DNA from: Heterocephalus glaber
Taxonomy: Eukaryota > Chordata > Mammalia > Rodentia > Bathyergidae
Direction of reading: 5' to 3'
DNA: 64,000 bases
NCBI RefSeq assembly: GCF_000247695.1
Contig: NW_004624730.1
Coordinates: 27,319,649 to 27,383,648 of the forward strand
Position numbers and translations under genes: made by a program. A model generated the notes under the pieces. It had not been told where the DNA came from and did no database searches. It saw only the letters and a list, made by a program, of their open reading frames with translations. Shown piece by piece: positions 32,940-44,420 of this stretch; position 1 is the first letter of the stretch, and every line of letters begins with the position of its first letter.

Positions 32940-34105
32940 CTTTTCTTGTTCACTCACAGTCCAGAGCTGGCCTGCTGATTTTTCTGGACTCATTTATCCT
33001 CCTTCCCTCTTGGGCTTCCACTCCCCTTGAAATGCTCATGGGTCACTCTTCCCTCCAGTAGCCCAACCTCAGACCCTTTCTTGTTTTCCTAGCATCACAG
33101 CTGAGAATGATCTAAAGTTGCCCAGTGAGGAAAGATCCTGATTCCACAGCCACTCCAGGAAAAAGGCCTTATCTGAGGGATATAGATAATGACACCCACC
33201 TCCTTGGGCTTTTTGAGCAATATGAAGAACCTGCCACACTGTACCAACACGTGGTAGCCACTGTTGTTTTGGTGCTGCTTGTTTGTATTTGTCTTCTGTG
33301 TTTTAGTTGTTCAGTTGCTTTTCTTCTTTCTTCTTCCAGCCTTTCCAAATAGATACAACAAGTATTTGACATTATTTTTGTTGATATTCAATGGCAATTT
33401 CCATAGTGTTATGTCTTATCTGTGTCTTCTCAACAGTTTCGACCTCTGGAAGAAATCTTCCACATAAGAATGGATGTAAGCCAGAGGCACTGACGCAGAG
33501 CAGTGTTCAGGATGAATTCTCCTTCATTACTTTCTTTCTTTTGGTTTTTTTCCTTCATTACTTTCTAAGCCAGCAGCATGTTTGCTGGTAAAGGTTGAGA
33601 AGCAGTGAAAGAGAAAAGAAAGAAACCTTGAGGGTAGAATAATATAATGTCTTTTACTCATAGGCCATTTTTCCTTTTATATAAACACTGCGACCCTTGT
33701 TGTTGCTGTTTATATCTTTTGGGGTTGGAAAGGCAAAAGTGACACAGATGTCCTCTAGGATGTCCACTAGCTGCCAAGTTGAGCCATTCACTATGGCTCC
33801 ATCAGTTTAAGTCACCTCAGGATAAGGCTTGGTCTTCAGCCTTGCTGTGAAAAAACTAAGTTATATCAGATCACTCATAGATGGTCAGACAAGTGAAATA
33901 AACCACTCACAAAAAGATCCTTTTGTACATGGTTTCTAAAATAATAACAGGGACAATATAATAGAGGATATCAGGGGCTAGGGAAATAGGCAAAGACAAC
34001 AATAACAACAAAAAAATGAAACCCTAAATCGATAAGCACCAGAGGACTGATTTTCTCTAACTGGCTCCCAAAGGGTAAAACACCTAAACCAGAATGTGAT
34101 ACCCA
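32940..34105. other. Non-coding stretch with a small flanked insertion
   Basis: A 75-codon plus-strand frame at 33125-33352 has a hydrophobic run but no family likeness, and T-rich sequence explains the run. 33870-34020 has weak old-L1 character. See 33520-33566 for the duplicated 16-mer. Confidence 0.4.
33520..33566 (-). repeat. Exact 16-bp direct repeat flanking a 15-base T-rich insert
   Basis: tccttcattactttct at 33520-33535 and 33551-33566 flanks ttcttttggtttttt. It has the form of a target duplication around an A tail on the minus strand with almost no body. Confidence 0.7.
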
Positions 34106-34109
34106 TAGA

Positions 34110-34325
34110 AAAGTGCAAGGCTTGTGGTCATGGTTTCAGGCCTCAGTCAGAACTGCTTCCTTCTCTTGACTCCGCCATTGTCTGGAACAATGTGATCTTG
34201 GATAAGCTGCCTAACTTCACTGAGCCTTGGTTTCCTCCTCTGGAAAATGGAGATAATCCTAGTTACTCCTGAGAATAATTGTGAAGACTAAATTAGATAG
34301 CAGACCAAAGTGCTGAGTGACTTTT
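34110..34325 (+). mobile_element. MIR SINE
   Basis: ggataagctgcctaacttca, ctgagccttggtttcctcct, tctggaaaatggagataatc, aattgtgaagactaaattag in MIR order. Nearly full length. The minus-strand 111-codon frame at 34594-34259 overlaps it and is not a gene. Confidence 0.9.
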
Positions 34326-34329
34326 AGAG

Positions 34330-35014
34330 GAAACCAAGAGAGGAGAACCCCATGTTGATCTACTACTATGCTCCGAAAGTGGTTGTTTTGTTGGGAGATG
34401 CCTTCTGAAATGCCTGCAAGATTCGTGTATAATATACAAATATCAGACCATTGACTTCCAAGTTTCTTGATAAAGATAGAATCTGACCAACAGACCATGG
34501 AGAAGAGCAATAGATCAGCAGTGTCTCCCCAGGAGACAGAACCTTTCTGGGCCATACTCCTATTTGTCGGAGTCACGGCCTCACTCTTTTGCATGTGCCT
34601 GCTCCATAATATATAATAAATACAGTATTATTTAGAGTACTGGGCAACAACAATTGATTGGATTAACCTTTTCTATATTTTATTCTCACTCATGCTTAAC
34701 TTTCATTTACTAAATTCAATTGCTTTCCAGTTTTGCCTCATGAAAATTAAACTACGGTTACCTTGACTGACCCATAAGTTAAGCGAGAGTGGTGGAGAAA
34801 ACCCAGAATCAGCCTATTTAAAAAGTTACAGTTACGCATGCAGCATGCCATGCACAGAAGCGGTCTGGAAGGAAAGGAGCTAGAGCTAGTCTTGGCTCCC
34901 TATCAGGAGGGAGGAGTTGGGCACTGGTAGGGGCAATGATGGGAAAAGAAAGAAGGTGTGGACATGAAAATTTTATGTGCTCACTTCATATAACCTTTCA
35001 AATATTTTATTTTT
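34330..35014. other. Non-coding stretch, nothing assigned
   Basis: No gene or recognised repeat. Confidence 0.4.
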
Positions 35015-35030
35015 AGAAGTATTTATTGTT

Positions 35031-35629
35031 CTATGACCCTCTTCAGCCAGAAATAGCCAGACTGGTCTTTGCCCTTTGCCCCCTCAATTAGGGGTGCTTC
35101 TTCAGTTAGGGGTGCTTCTTCACAGGGGGGAATATTGAAGATAGGTAAGTTAATTAGATATCTTATAGGCAGTTAGACAAGGCCTCCCTTAGGGAGCCAG
35201 ACCTCCAGGAGCCAAAGCTGCAAGGAGCCAGCATGGAGAACAATTGAGGCACATTCACTGGTTAGCATTATAGAAAGACGAGGCACTACTTCCCCTGGGG
35301 ATAGATAGCAGTGATTGATATTCTAAATGGAAAATTTTGTATGTGACTTGTTTTTCCATTTGATCCCCATTTAATCAATATTACCTGGGTGACTGTATTT
35401 GTAATCTTATTGGTTGGTCATGGTTTTGTCCCACCGCATGCCCGCCTTGTAAATTTCCACTGAGTCTTATAGTTTTGTCCCACTTTATACCCGCCTCACC
35501 ACATGGCTTTGCTGTATAAAACATCTTTGAAAAGTGGGATGGGTGGGCAACCCACTTTCCAGTCACCTTTCTGTCTCTCTTAGGCAGAAAGTTTCTTTCT
35601 CCCAATAAATTTTCCTACTCTTAAAAAAA
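35031..35629 (+). mobile_element. LTR-like retroviral segment ending in poly(A), L1-style insertion
   Basis: A 599-base insert between exact 16-base duplications (agaagtatttattgtt, 35015-35030 and 35630-35645). It contains an 18-base tandem direct repeat (35088-35122) like the enhancer repeats of a retroviral U3, a TATA-like gtataaaa at about 35513, and AATAAA at 35604-35609. A run of A follows about 13 bases after the AATAAA. This is the order U3-R-poly(A). The long duplication and the A tail fit L1-mediated copying of a transcript, not integrase, which would give 4-6 bases. No retroviral coding sequence is present. It is an old, non-functional LTR piece. Confidence 0.7.
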
Positions 35630-35649
35630 AGAAGTATTTATTGTTTTCA

Positions 35650-37155
35650 TAATAAAAATATTTTATTAAAACATCACATATTTATAATTTCTTGATTACT
35701 TAATTATATCCTTTATGTATAGATTTTATCAGCGTCATTCTCAAGTGAAACATTTTTTCTCTTATTTCCAGAGGCTTTGGGAAGTGTCACTTCAAGTCCA
35801 GGATTCACATTACCCACATCAGATCTTCAGTAGCACCTAGCATTTCCTCTTGAAAAGCAGTTCTAATATATTCATGCTATAAATTACAGAGAATTAAAAC
35901 TTCTTTGTTTGAAATTTTGCAATGCTCCTAAAATGATTAGAGATAGCTTAGTCTTAATGTGTTTGCAGGGATGATTGAAGCAGTCGATGCTCAACAACTC
36001 CCTATTTACTTCATGGCGGTGTGGTTAATGTTATTTCCCTCATATTTGTAGTGCAATATTAAAAATATTATTGTCCAGGTCCTATCTCAGACTAATCATA
36101 ACAGACTGTCTGGAAGTGAGACTCAGGCATAAATACTACATATTTCCATGCAAATTCCAAATTCTAATGAGCCTTCCAGCTTGGGAACCACTAAGGTAGA
36201 GACTTAAAATTCACACAAGGGCTGCATGACTTTTGTTTTTCTAGTAGTTGAGAGTTTACTTCCTGTTAACACATATAGGCAAATGAAGAAGGATGCTCTG
36301 AGACAACAGAAACTGGAAACTAAGTTTGTGCCTGGGTTAGACATCCACAAAGTGTTTTCTACACTATCTCCAATTCACTTCTCCGAAGCCTAAGATTGCC
36401 TAATTGTCTGCATGGCCTTTGGGGAATGAAGTTGAGCAATGCTGTTGGTGTTGGTCACCTTCCCACTGAGAGTCTTGGGTGGGGCACCTGTTGAGAGATC
36501 ACAGCCAGTGTAGGTGGCTTAGTTTTGACATTCTATCTGACTGTGTTCTTCTGTCATTGAACTTGCTCCCATATTCCCTCAGCCTCTTCACTATTCTCTC
36601 ATTTACTAGGTCATTATGATAGACAAGGTCTATTAGTTGGGCCCCCACCTCAAATCAGATCATCTGTATTACCATGTATATATTGAGAAAATATATACAT
36701 TTCTAAGAACCTATATTTTCCAAGTGCAGGCTTTGTGCTCAGACTAAGGCCAGCAGTGTCTACTAACAATTCCAAATTTTAGGTCCCTCCTCAGACCTAG
36801 TAAATCCTCATCTGATTTGGATACACATTAAATTTTGAAAAACATTGAACTAGTGCACAAAGATGCTTAAGGTAGAGTTCTGCGTGCTGGGAGTTCATAG
36901 CATCTGTCAAAAATACCTTTTTTTTTTTTTTTTAAAAAAAGGTAAAAATACGGTGTCAGAAAAATACATAGTGAGCATATGTAAAAGATGGTCTCTTTAA
37001 TTCAGTAGAGAAGGCACCAGAAAAATGGCAAAACTGGATCAAGAGTATAGGATAAACTGATGCATGTAATCAATGGAACAAAAGAAAATGCTACAGCGAG
37101 AGTGCAAATTTAGGTACACATCTCATTAATGCTTTCCAAAGCCCTAAAACCTTAA
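35650..37155. other. Non-coding stretch, nothing assigned
   Basis: AT-rich. A T-run/A-run hairpin lies at 36914-36944 (11-bp arms). No gene or clear repeat. Confidence 0.45.
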
Positions 37156-37170
37156 CCTTTGAGTTTATTC

Positions 37171-37255
37171 TTCTTTTTTTGGACCGGGGATCAAATTCAG
37201 GACTTTGCACTTGCAAGGCAGGCGGCAGAACCACTGAGCTAAATCCCCAGCCCCC
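37171..37255 (-). mobile_element. ID-type SINE, antisense
   Basis: Short T run, ggaccggggatcaaattcag to ctgagctaaatccccagccc. Flanked by tgagtttattc (37160-37170) and tgggtttattc (37256-37266). The right flank is immediately followed by a U6 snRNA fragment. Confidence 0.94.
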
Positions 37256-37266
37256 TGGGTTTATTC

Positions 37267-37296
37267 TTTTAGTATATGTGCTGCCGAAGCGAGCAC
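37267..37296 (-). pseudogene. U6 snRNA 5' fragment (nt 1-30), tail-less
   Basis: The minus strand of 37296-37267 matches the first 30 bases of U6 snRNA, starting GTGCTCGCTTCGG and ending ACTAAAA, with no mismatch to the mammalian sequence as I know it. U6 then stops. The string gggtttatt occurs just left (37257-37265) and just right (37299-37307), a plausible target duplication. The copy ends at the internal AAAA of U6 with no added tail, which fits a 3'-truncated tailless retropseudogene. It lacks the catalytic core and any promoter and is not functional. Confidence 0.9.
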
Positions 37297-37309
37297 GAGG
37301 GTTTATTTT

Positions 37310-37570
37310 TTTGATAGGAAAGATATAGTTTTCCTTTTTCCCAGATAGTTTTCTGCAATTTATCAATTTTCTATAAATTAATATCTTATAAACTTTCCAG
37401 AATCTGGCTTCCAGGCAACAAATATAAAAGTTGTTTTCCCATTAGGCCTGTGCTTGAGTATGATCTGAAAAGCTTATGGCATCTTCAGTTTTTTATAATT
37501 TTCCATAACAATTCAGAGAGGAGGCAGATTTGAAAATAAATAATTGCAATAAGATATTGCAGTGTAATCA
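37310..37570. other. Non-coding stretch, nothing assigned
   Basis: AT-rich sequence without recognised features. Confidence 0.4.
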
Positions 37571-37574
37571 TAAA

Positions 37575-37795
37575 AATAGATACCATTTTTATGGAAGGTG
37601 AGGCACTCTTCTAAGTGTTTATTAGCTCTTTTAGTCACTATCACAAACTTGTGAGGAAAAGGCTATTACTATCCCCATTTTATAGAGAAGGAAAGTGTGG
37701 TACAATGGGGTGAAGTAATTGCTCACAGCACTATGTGATTGACCTGAGGTCTTGACCCTGACAGACTGGCTCCAAAGCCTCTGTACTTAATTGTC
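37575..37795 (-). mobile_element. MIR SINE, antisense
   Basis: ctattactatccccatttta, tagagaaggaaagtgtggta, agtaattgctcacagcacta, actggctccaaagcctctgt are the reverse complement of MIR in the right order. Confidence 0.88.
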
Positions 37796-37829
37796 TTCCC
37801 TGGGAAAAAAATAGCTAAAGATATAATAG

Positions 37830-37832
<3 letters not shown>

Positions 37833-37872
<40 letters not shown>
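37833..37872. repeat. (GT)n microsatellite
   Basis: Twenty uninterrupted GT units. Confidence 0.96.
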
Positions 37873-37873
<1 letters not shown>

Positions 37874-37879
37874 GAATAT

Positions 37880-40800
37880 AACTGAAGTGGGGATACAGGC
37901 TAATGGTGGACTTAGATGCACTCTCATTTCCTACATCTAATCTAAAATTTGGACCAAGCACTGAGATGTGGTATGACAGTTGTCCATTATGTATGCTGCC
38001 TGGAAACTCTGAAACGGTTTGTATGGAAGACCTGCTACATTTTGCCAAGTGGAAGTGCTGCTTGTGGGACTCAGACATCACGCCAGCTCATCACACCATT
38101 GTTCCTCTTCCTAGGCCTTTGGAGTTAGGTGGGCATATCTAGCAGAGAAAAGGGGCAGGAGACTTGTGTGTGTGTGTTCTTTGCAAAAACAAAATAAAAT
38201 TTTATTAATATCTGGCATTTTCAGAAAGTCTGGCTGTTAACTAAAGGGACACGTCACTTGATTTGTTATCTACAAAACACTTTAGCAAAAGGTAAATGAG
38301 TAGCCAACATGAACTATACTCTCTCTCTCTTTTTTTAATAAGTTCACAAGTTAATCCTCTAAAAATACATTAGAAACCAGTAGCGCCATCTCATAACACT
38401 CAAGGTAGGTATCACTGCCCTGTCTCACTGTTCTGCCTTCTTGTGGCTGGTGTGTACATGAAGTTGGAGTTATGTCTTGATGAGCCAGATTGTTCTCCTC
38501 AGCCTCCTTTTGTTTTGTCACAATTAGTTGCACGTGCAGAACTGTTTTCATGTGTAATTGTTCCCACAAGAGAGTAATTGCACCCAAAAGTGGCTGGTTA
38601 CACCAATGGCAGGAGCAGTTAGTAGCAAAAATACAAATAATTGTAGGCCCCTAAATTGTAGTCTCAAAAAAGAAACACCCAGGAGAGGCTTGGCTAAAGA
38701 TTTGGTCTGTTCTTTTTCCCACGGAGAGTATATTTGTAATTTGAAATCAATATTGTAATGTCATAATCTGCCTTGATGATCTATACTTGTAGGGACCTCT
38801 TGGACATGGTCTATATTTCAGGACCAACCAAACATAAAAGATTGATTCCAAACTCAACTCATTCACAAAATAGAAAATGGAGTAACTTAGAGTCAAAATT
38901 TTGTTTTGAGGAGAAAAACCCCCAAGACAGTTAAATGAATGTATTTTTATCATAATGGTGACTCTCATATCTTCCTACATCCAACCTAAGGGAAAACAGT
39001 GACATAGAATTATTAATAAAATATTTTTGCAACTTGGCTTCTAGTTAAAGAATTACAGGATCTGCAGCTACACCTCTTTCCTGCCTTCTTCCCTCTGGCC
39101 AAATCATTCTCAGAGTCAAGCAGATTGCAACCTTGGTGGAACATGATTATAACTTGTGTCTATGGCTTTGCACACATTCCCTGTGACCTCCTCCTATCCT
39201 TCCTCAGTCAGACAGCACTGGGTTGTGCCTGGTGGTTTTGGTGCTCTGGTACTTTGGACAGTAACGTTAGGCTCACAGATTGCCCTTCGAGTTCCACTCT
39301 GTAACATGGACCACAAGGGAGTATATCTTCTTGCTCTTAAAGCCTTACAGAGGTTTTAGTGAATGGCCTCTCCTTTGGCTTCAAACTCCCTCTCCACTCT
39401 AGGCAGAAACCTGGAGGGAGATGGTGCGTGGGGAGCTGGTCCAGAGACAATGTGAGTCTCACATTGTCCATCACACTCAGAATCACCCCTCTATTCACAG
39501 CTATGCACACCCCCCATTCTTGCTTTATTTACAAGTTTCCTCACATAAGCTTATTGCACCCTTGTGCAAAGAGATCTCCAAATGGGCTCCTTTTATTGTT
39601 CCACAGTGGAACAGAGGTACCCAGACATACCTGAATGTTACTGGAAAGACAGCTTAGCTATCCTTGGGACCCTAGTTACAATGGCTTTGGTTGACAGAGA
39701 GGCATTGCTCTAAGGAAGACGAGGAAGAGAAGAGAGTACAGTAACTTATAGCAGAGTGTTTTACAGCAAAGAAATAGTGAGCTCCTATTGATTAGTGACC
39801 CAAAGGGAACAATGTCAGCAATAGGATGAAGAAAATTAGCTCTGGCGATGTGTGTATTGCTTAAGATGCCTGTATTAGCAAAGTCTCATCCTTGGGGAAT
39901 AAATCTGTTACACTAATCAATGCCAATATACCCAGAAAAATGTAGAAGAAATAAAAGAATATATAGCACACTTCTTGTTACAAGTAATACCACACTTTTG
40001 TTTTGCTTGCAGAGTAGAAACAGAACTTGCATTATTTTTGGAGTGAAAAGCAAGGGTGGGAGGTGAGTTCATTTGTTGACAAGAAACAATTTGGAGAAAA
40101 TATTGAGCCAACTGTGGGCACAATGTAAAACCAAAGGTTGGCCCAGCAGTAGAGATCTCACAGCCACTGCTCTAGGTGTGAGCTCTTAGTGGATTTAATA
40201 ATAGCTTCCTCCACACAGTGCTGGGGAAGAAATGTCACCTTCCATTTGCTCCTGCTGTTTGTGGCATCTGGGTAGCTGCTCCATCATCCTGCCAATGTAC
40301 TTCTCTCCTCTTTTATGGCTGTAGGCAGTCCCTACCTAAAAGATTTACTTAGAAGATCAAAGAAGAAAAGTAGTCAAGAATAACTAAGGGTGAGGGGCTA
40401 TAAAATGTTTTTGCTGAGACTGTGAGGAAGTATAAAAAATAGAAATGTGCAAGAATATTGAAGAGGGCTGCTCCGACATGGTGACATCAATGTAAATGTG
40501 GTTGAGTCAATTGTTGGGTTTAGGTAACCAAAGAGAGTAAGATCATTCTGAGTCCTCCTAAGTCCCCTAAGGTGAAGTGGCTGCCCATGTGTCCCATGCC
40601 TAAAAGAAACCCTGTGACTGTCTGTGGAAAGAATTCTCTGGGTTCAGGCTACATCCAGGCTCTGTTCTCCGGCCTTGATGATCTGTGCAAGCAGTGGAAG
40701 GTCTTGGCCTTGGTGATTCTGTGCCAATGCCTTGCATAGAGGAAAACACACATCTACCAGCCTTTCATTTATTGCAGAGAGATTGCTCCCTCCCTCTCTG

Positions 40801-42840
40801 CTTGCCAATGCTAGAGTTAATTTAAGCTAGAAATAAATGACTTAACTGCTCACTTAGGGCTTAAATTCAAATGTTATTGGTAGACGTAACATTATAAAAA
40901 AATTAAATTAAAATGTAAATGATTGACACATAATTCTAAATCAGGAGATGGTGGAGAGGGGAGTAGCCAAGCAGAAATCTGGTGAGAGCTCTGGGAGAAC
41001 TGACATAGAGGTCTGCATGTGGAATGGCAGTTTCTGAATAGCGTGGATGAGATGACTTCTGGGTCAGCAGAGGGAAGGAGAAGTGTGTTTCTGGATTTCA
41101 TTGATATTTTGGTTTCATCTGATTCATTTTTTTCCCTTTTGTTAGAGAAGAGTGTGCTCCTTGCTTCTCATTCTCCATGTAGTTCTGAAAAGACTAAGTT
41201 TCCCCATGACTTGGCCAGCCCTGTGTGTCCTATCAGACCAATCAGAGGCTCCAGAATCCTGGGGCACTAGCCTCCTCTAAGGCATGATATATAGATACTG
41301 GGAGAGAGAAGGTGTCTATTTTACCTTGAGATTTCTAGTTGTAGGGATTATGTGAGCCTGGAGCTGCTGGGAGCAATTTTCCCCAGCAGCATGAAAGAAA
41401 TTGCTGATAAAACAAAGCCTTCACACAAAGAAAGAAGAGGCAAAAGGTACAGAAGTAAATACATTCAAAGCTAGATGGCATCATGAAAGGCCCTGCATTT
41501 AGCCATACCTGCAGGGAGAACACCCCTCCTTGCAAGAGTCTCAATAGAACCACTGTTGACTTGAGGAATTTGAATTGGATTTTTGTCATTTGAGAGAAAA
41601 GGCAAAAGGAATTCGTGAATAAGTAAGGCCAAAGGATCACAATAAGAGCACATATAGCTCTGTTTAGATCTTGAGTCTTTCAAAGATCTATACAAAAAAA
41701 CAAAAAGCCTTTTGTGTTCCTTTGAATGTGACTTTGCTGGGGAATGGAAATATGTCTGTTTTGGCTTTACCTGGGCAAGTTATTTATTTGTTTAGTTTTT
41801 GCTTATAACATAAGAATGAAGGAGCCCCTGCCTCAGGTAGCTTAATACATGTTAAGGGTACAGGAGTAATTCTAAGATCTCTGCACCCACATGTGCATGT
41901 TAAGTGCTCTCTCTACACTTCCTCTTTATACATTCCTTACATCTTTCTCTCCTTTTTTTCCCTTCACCTACCTCACATCTGGATCAGCAAAGATGGAAGC
42001 ACCAGTCTGGTTAAGGCAAAACTTGCCTTGAAGGGTGAAGGCTGGGAAGTAACTGAGCTGTTAAAGGCAGACGCCTCATAAGGGAGATAGAAGAGACTCT
42101 AGCAAGAACATTAAAACAGGTTAGCCTGTCAAACATGGATTACACAAAGAAGAATCATTTTCTTCACATTGGGCTTAATGTCTTCTTTCCAGTGAAAATT
42201 CAATGCTTGCACAAATTCCTGGTATAAGATGGTAAAGACGATTTGGAAGGCTATTGACAATTCATTCAAATGAATCATTCATATTCATGACATGGATCAG
42301 TGAGCAGAGTGACCCTAACATGATTCAAAATATCAGATAATTTAAAATCCTAGGTATTTAGGTTGGTGATATATTATTTAGCTTGGAAGTGAAGATGTTT
42401 TTCGTACAGAATGTTTGAGACTAAAAATTAACAGAGACCCTTTCATTCATGGCTCCTTCCAATATCACTGAAGAATGGAGCATTCTCATGTTCATGTATT
42501 TGTGTAAGATTTCCAAAATAAAATATATTCATATTTTTTAAAAAAACCATGATACTGATATGGTATAAGCTCCAGCCCCACAGGAGATACTCCCTTCAAT
42601 CGAAGGTATTGAAAGTATTACTATAAGTTTTCTATTATATTGGTTAGAAAAATAATCAACTAAAACTTGGAAATAAGACTAAGAAAGAAAATGTAAGAGG
42701 AGGAGATACTTCCTAATGCATTTTATAATGCTGTATTATTCTGAATTTAAACACAGTCAGAGATACTATAAGAAAACTGTGGCCCAAAATTGCTTTAGCC
42801 CAATTTTCCTATATACAACATCATTAACAAAGTACTAGGA
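37880..42840. other. Non-coding 5-kb stretch, the longest without a young repeat
   Basis: Apart from a (CT)n run near 38322-38332 and a 23-base palindrome at 39446-39468, I recognise no repeat family. The open frames (up to 101 codons, minus strand at 41640-41335) show no motif or family likeness. Any exon or enhancer in this window is most likely to lie here, but the sequence alone does not show one. Confidence 0.4.
39446..39468. repeat. 23-bp palindrome
   Basis: gacaatgtgag, one central t, then ctcacattgtc: perfect 11-bp arms. Confidence 0.85.
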
Positions 42841-43454
42841 AATGGAATCCAGTGATGCAAAAACATACTGTATCACGACAAAGTGGAGTTTATTATAGAA
42901 ATGCAAGGTGGGCTCATCATTTGGAAAATCAACCAATAATAATTCACTATATCAACAAACTAAAAAAGAAAAGCCTAAGATCATCTGAACAGATACAGAA
43001 AGGCAATTGACAAAAACCAACATATATTCATAATACAAACTCTCAGCTAAAAATAGAAGGGAAAGTCCTCAGGACAGTAAAGGGCATCTTTGTCCTTTTG
43101 ACTTAATTAATATTTACAGAATATTCCACCCAGCAGCAGAATACACATGCCTGGCTCGAGCACATGGAGCTTTCCCTGCAACTACCACTTACCTGCAGCT
43201 GTCATCACTCGTAATGGTGTAAGACTGAATGATTTTTCCCCAAGTTAAAAAATAAGGCAAGAATGTTTCTTTTTCTCCACTTCTAGTCAACATAGTACTA
43301 GAGGCACTAGGTAGAAAATAAGGCAAGAACAGAGGTTAGGTAGAACTCTTCAAGACATTGGTGTAGGAAAAGATTTTATGAGCAAAACCTCAATTGCCCG
43401 TGAACTAGCACAAACAATCAACAAGTGGGATCTCTTCTTATTAAAAAGCTTCTG

Positions 43455-43550
43455 TGGGCCGGGGATTTAGCTCAGTGGTTTTGCCCCTTGCTGCTCAAGT
43501 GCAAGGATCCGAGTTCAATCCCCAGTACCAAAAATGAAATAAAATAAAAT
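43455..43550 (+). mobile_element. ID-type SINE inside a young L1
   Basis: gggccggggatttagctcag, gatccgagttcaatccccag, then an A tail with AAAT units. Exact 12-base duplication aaaaagcttctg (43443-43454 and 43551-43562), which is itself a conserved L1 ORF2 motif. Confidence 0.97.
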
Positions 43551-44384
43551 AAAAAGCTTCTGCACAGCAATAGAAACCACCAACAGTATGAAGAGAAAAC
43601 CCACAATGTGGGTAAAAATTTTCACCTGCTGTTCCTCAGACAAAGGTCTACTATCTAGAATCTACAAAGAACTTAAAAAAGTCAGACCTCCCAAATTTAA
43701 AGACCCAATCCAAAAATGGGCATCTGAAATGAACAGACATTTCTCAAAGAAGTAGAAATAGCAAATAAGCATATAAAAAAATGTTCAACATCACTGGTCA
43801 TTCAAGAGATGGAGATGAAAACAATGCTGAGATTCCACCTCACCCGTGAAAGAATGGCTGCTATCATGAAATCAACCAATAACAAATGCCGCGGGATGGA
43901 GGTGGGGGTGGAGTGGGGAAAGAGGAACCCTGCTCCACTGCTGGTGGAAGTATGGACTGGTGCAACCACTGTGGAAATCAGTATGGAGATACCTCAAAGA
44001 ACTAGGACTGGAAGTCCCATTTGACCCAGCTATTCCCCTGCTGGGGATCTTCCCCTAAGAATTAAAAGAATCATACCACAGTGATATATGTGCACTCATG
44101 TTCACAGCAGCACAATTTATAATAGCTAAAACTTGGAAGTGGACCAATTACCCATAAACTGGAGACTGGATAAAGAAAATGTGGGGTTTTTAAATAAAAT
44201 GGAGTACTACTCAGCCATAAAAAATGAGAAATTAGAGACATTTATAGCTAAATGGATGCACATTGAGGTGATACTCTTAAGTGAAATAAGTAGGACACAG
44301 ATGTGTAAATACCAAATAGTTTCTCTAGTGTGAGAAACTGAAAGTGTAAATAAGGACTGAAAGGTATGTGAAATAGGAAGAAAA

Positions 44385-44420
44385 GGGGCAAAGGGGAAGG
44401 GGAAGTGGGAGGGGTAGGGG
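44385..44420 (+). other. G-run cluster in the L1 3'UTR, potential G-quadruplex
   Basis: Six runs of three or four G (44385-44388, 44393-44396, 44399-44402, 44407-44409, 44411-44414, 44417-44420) separated by 1-4 bases. L1 3'UTRs commonly carry such a purine tract; antisense versions are at 61750-61800 and 4880-5020. Confidence 0.75.

Noticed and set aside
33125..33352. 75-codon frame with a hydrophobic segment, possible membrane protein
   Set aside because: The hydrophobic run comes from T-rich sequence; no signal for exons or homology.
34259..34594. 111-codon minus-strand open frame
   Set aside because: Overlaps the antisense side of a MIR SINE.
41360..41395. Hairpin gctgctggg/cccagcagc
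   Set aside because: Nine-bp arms with a ten-base loop, expected by chance at this scale.
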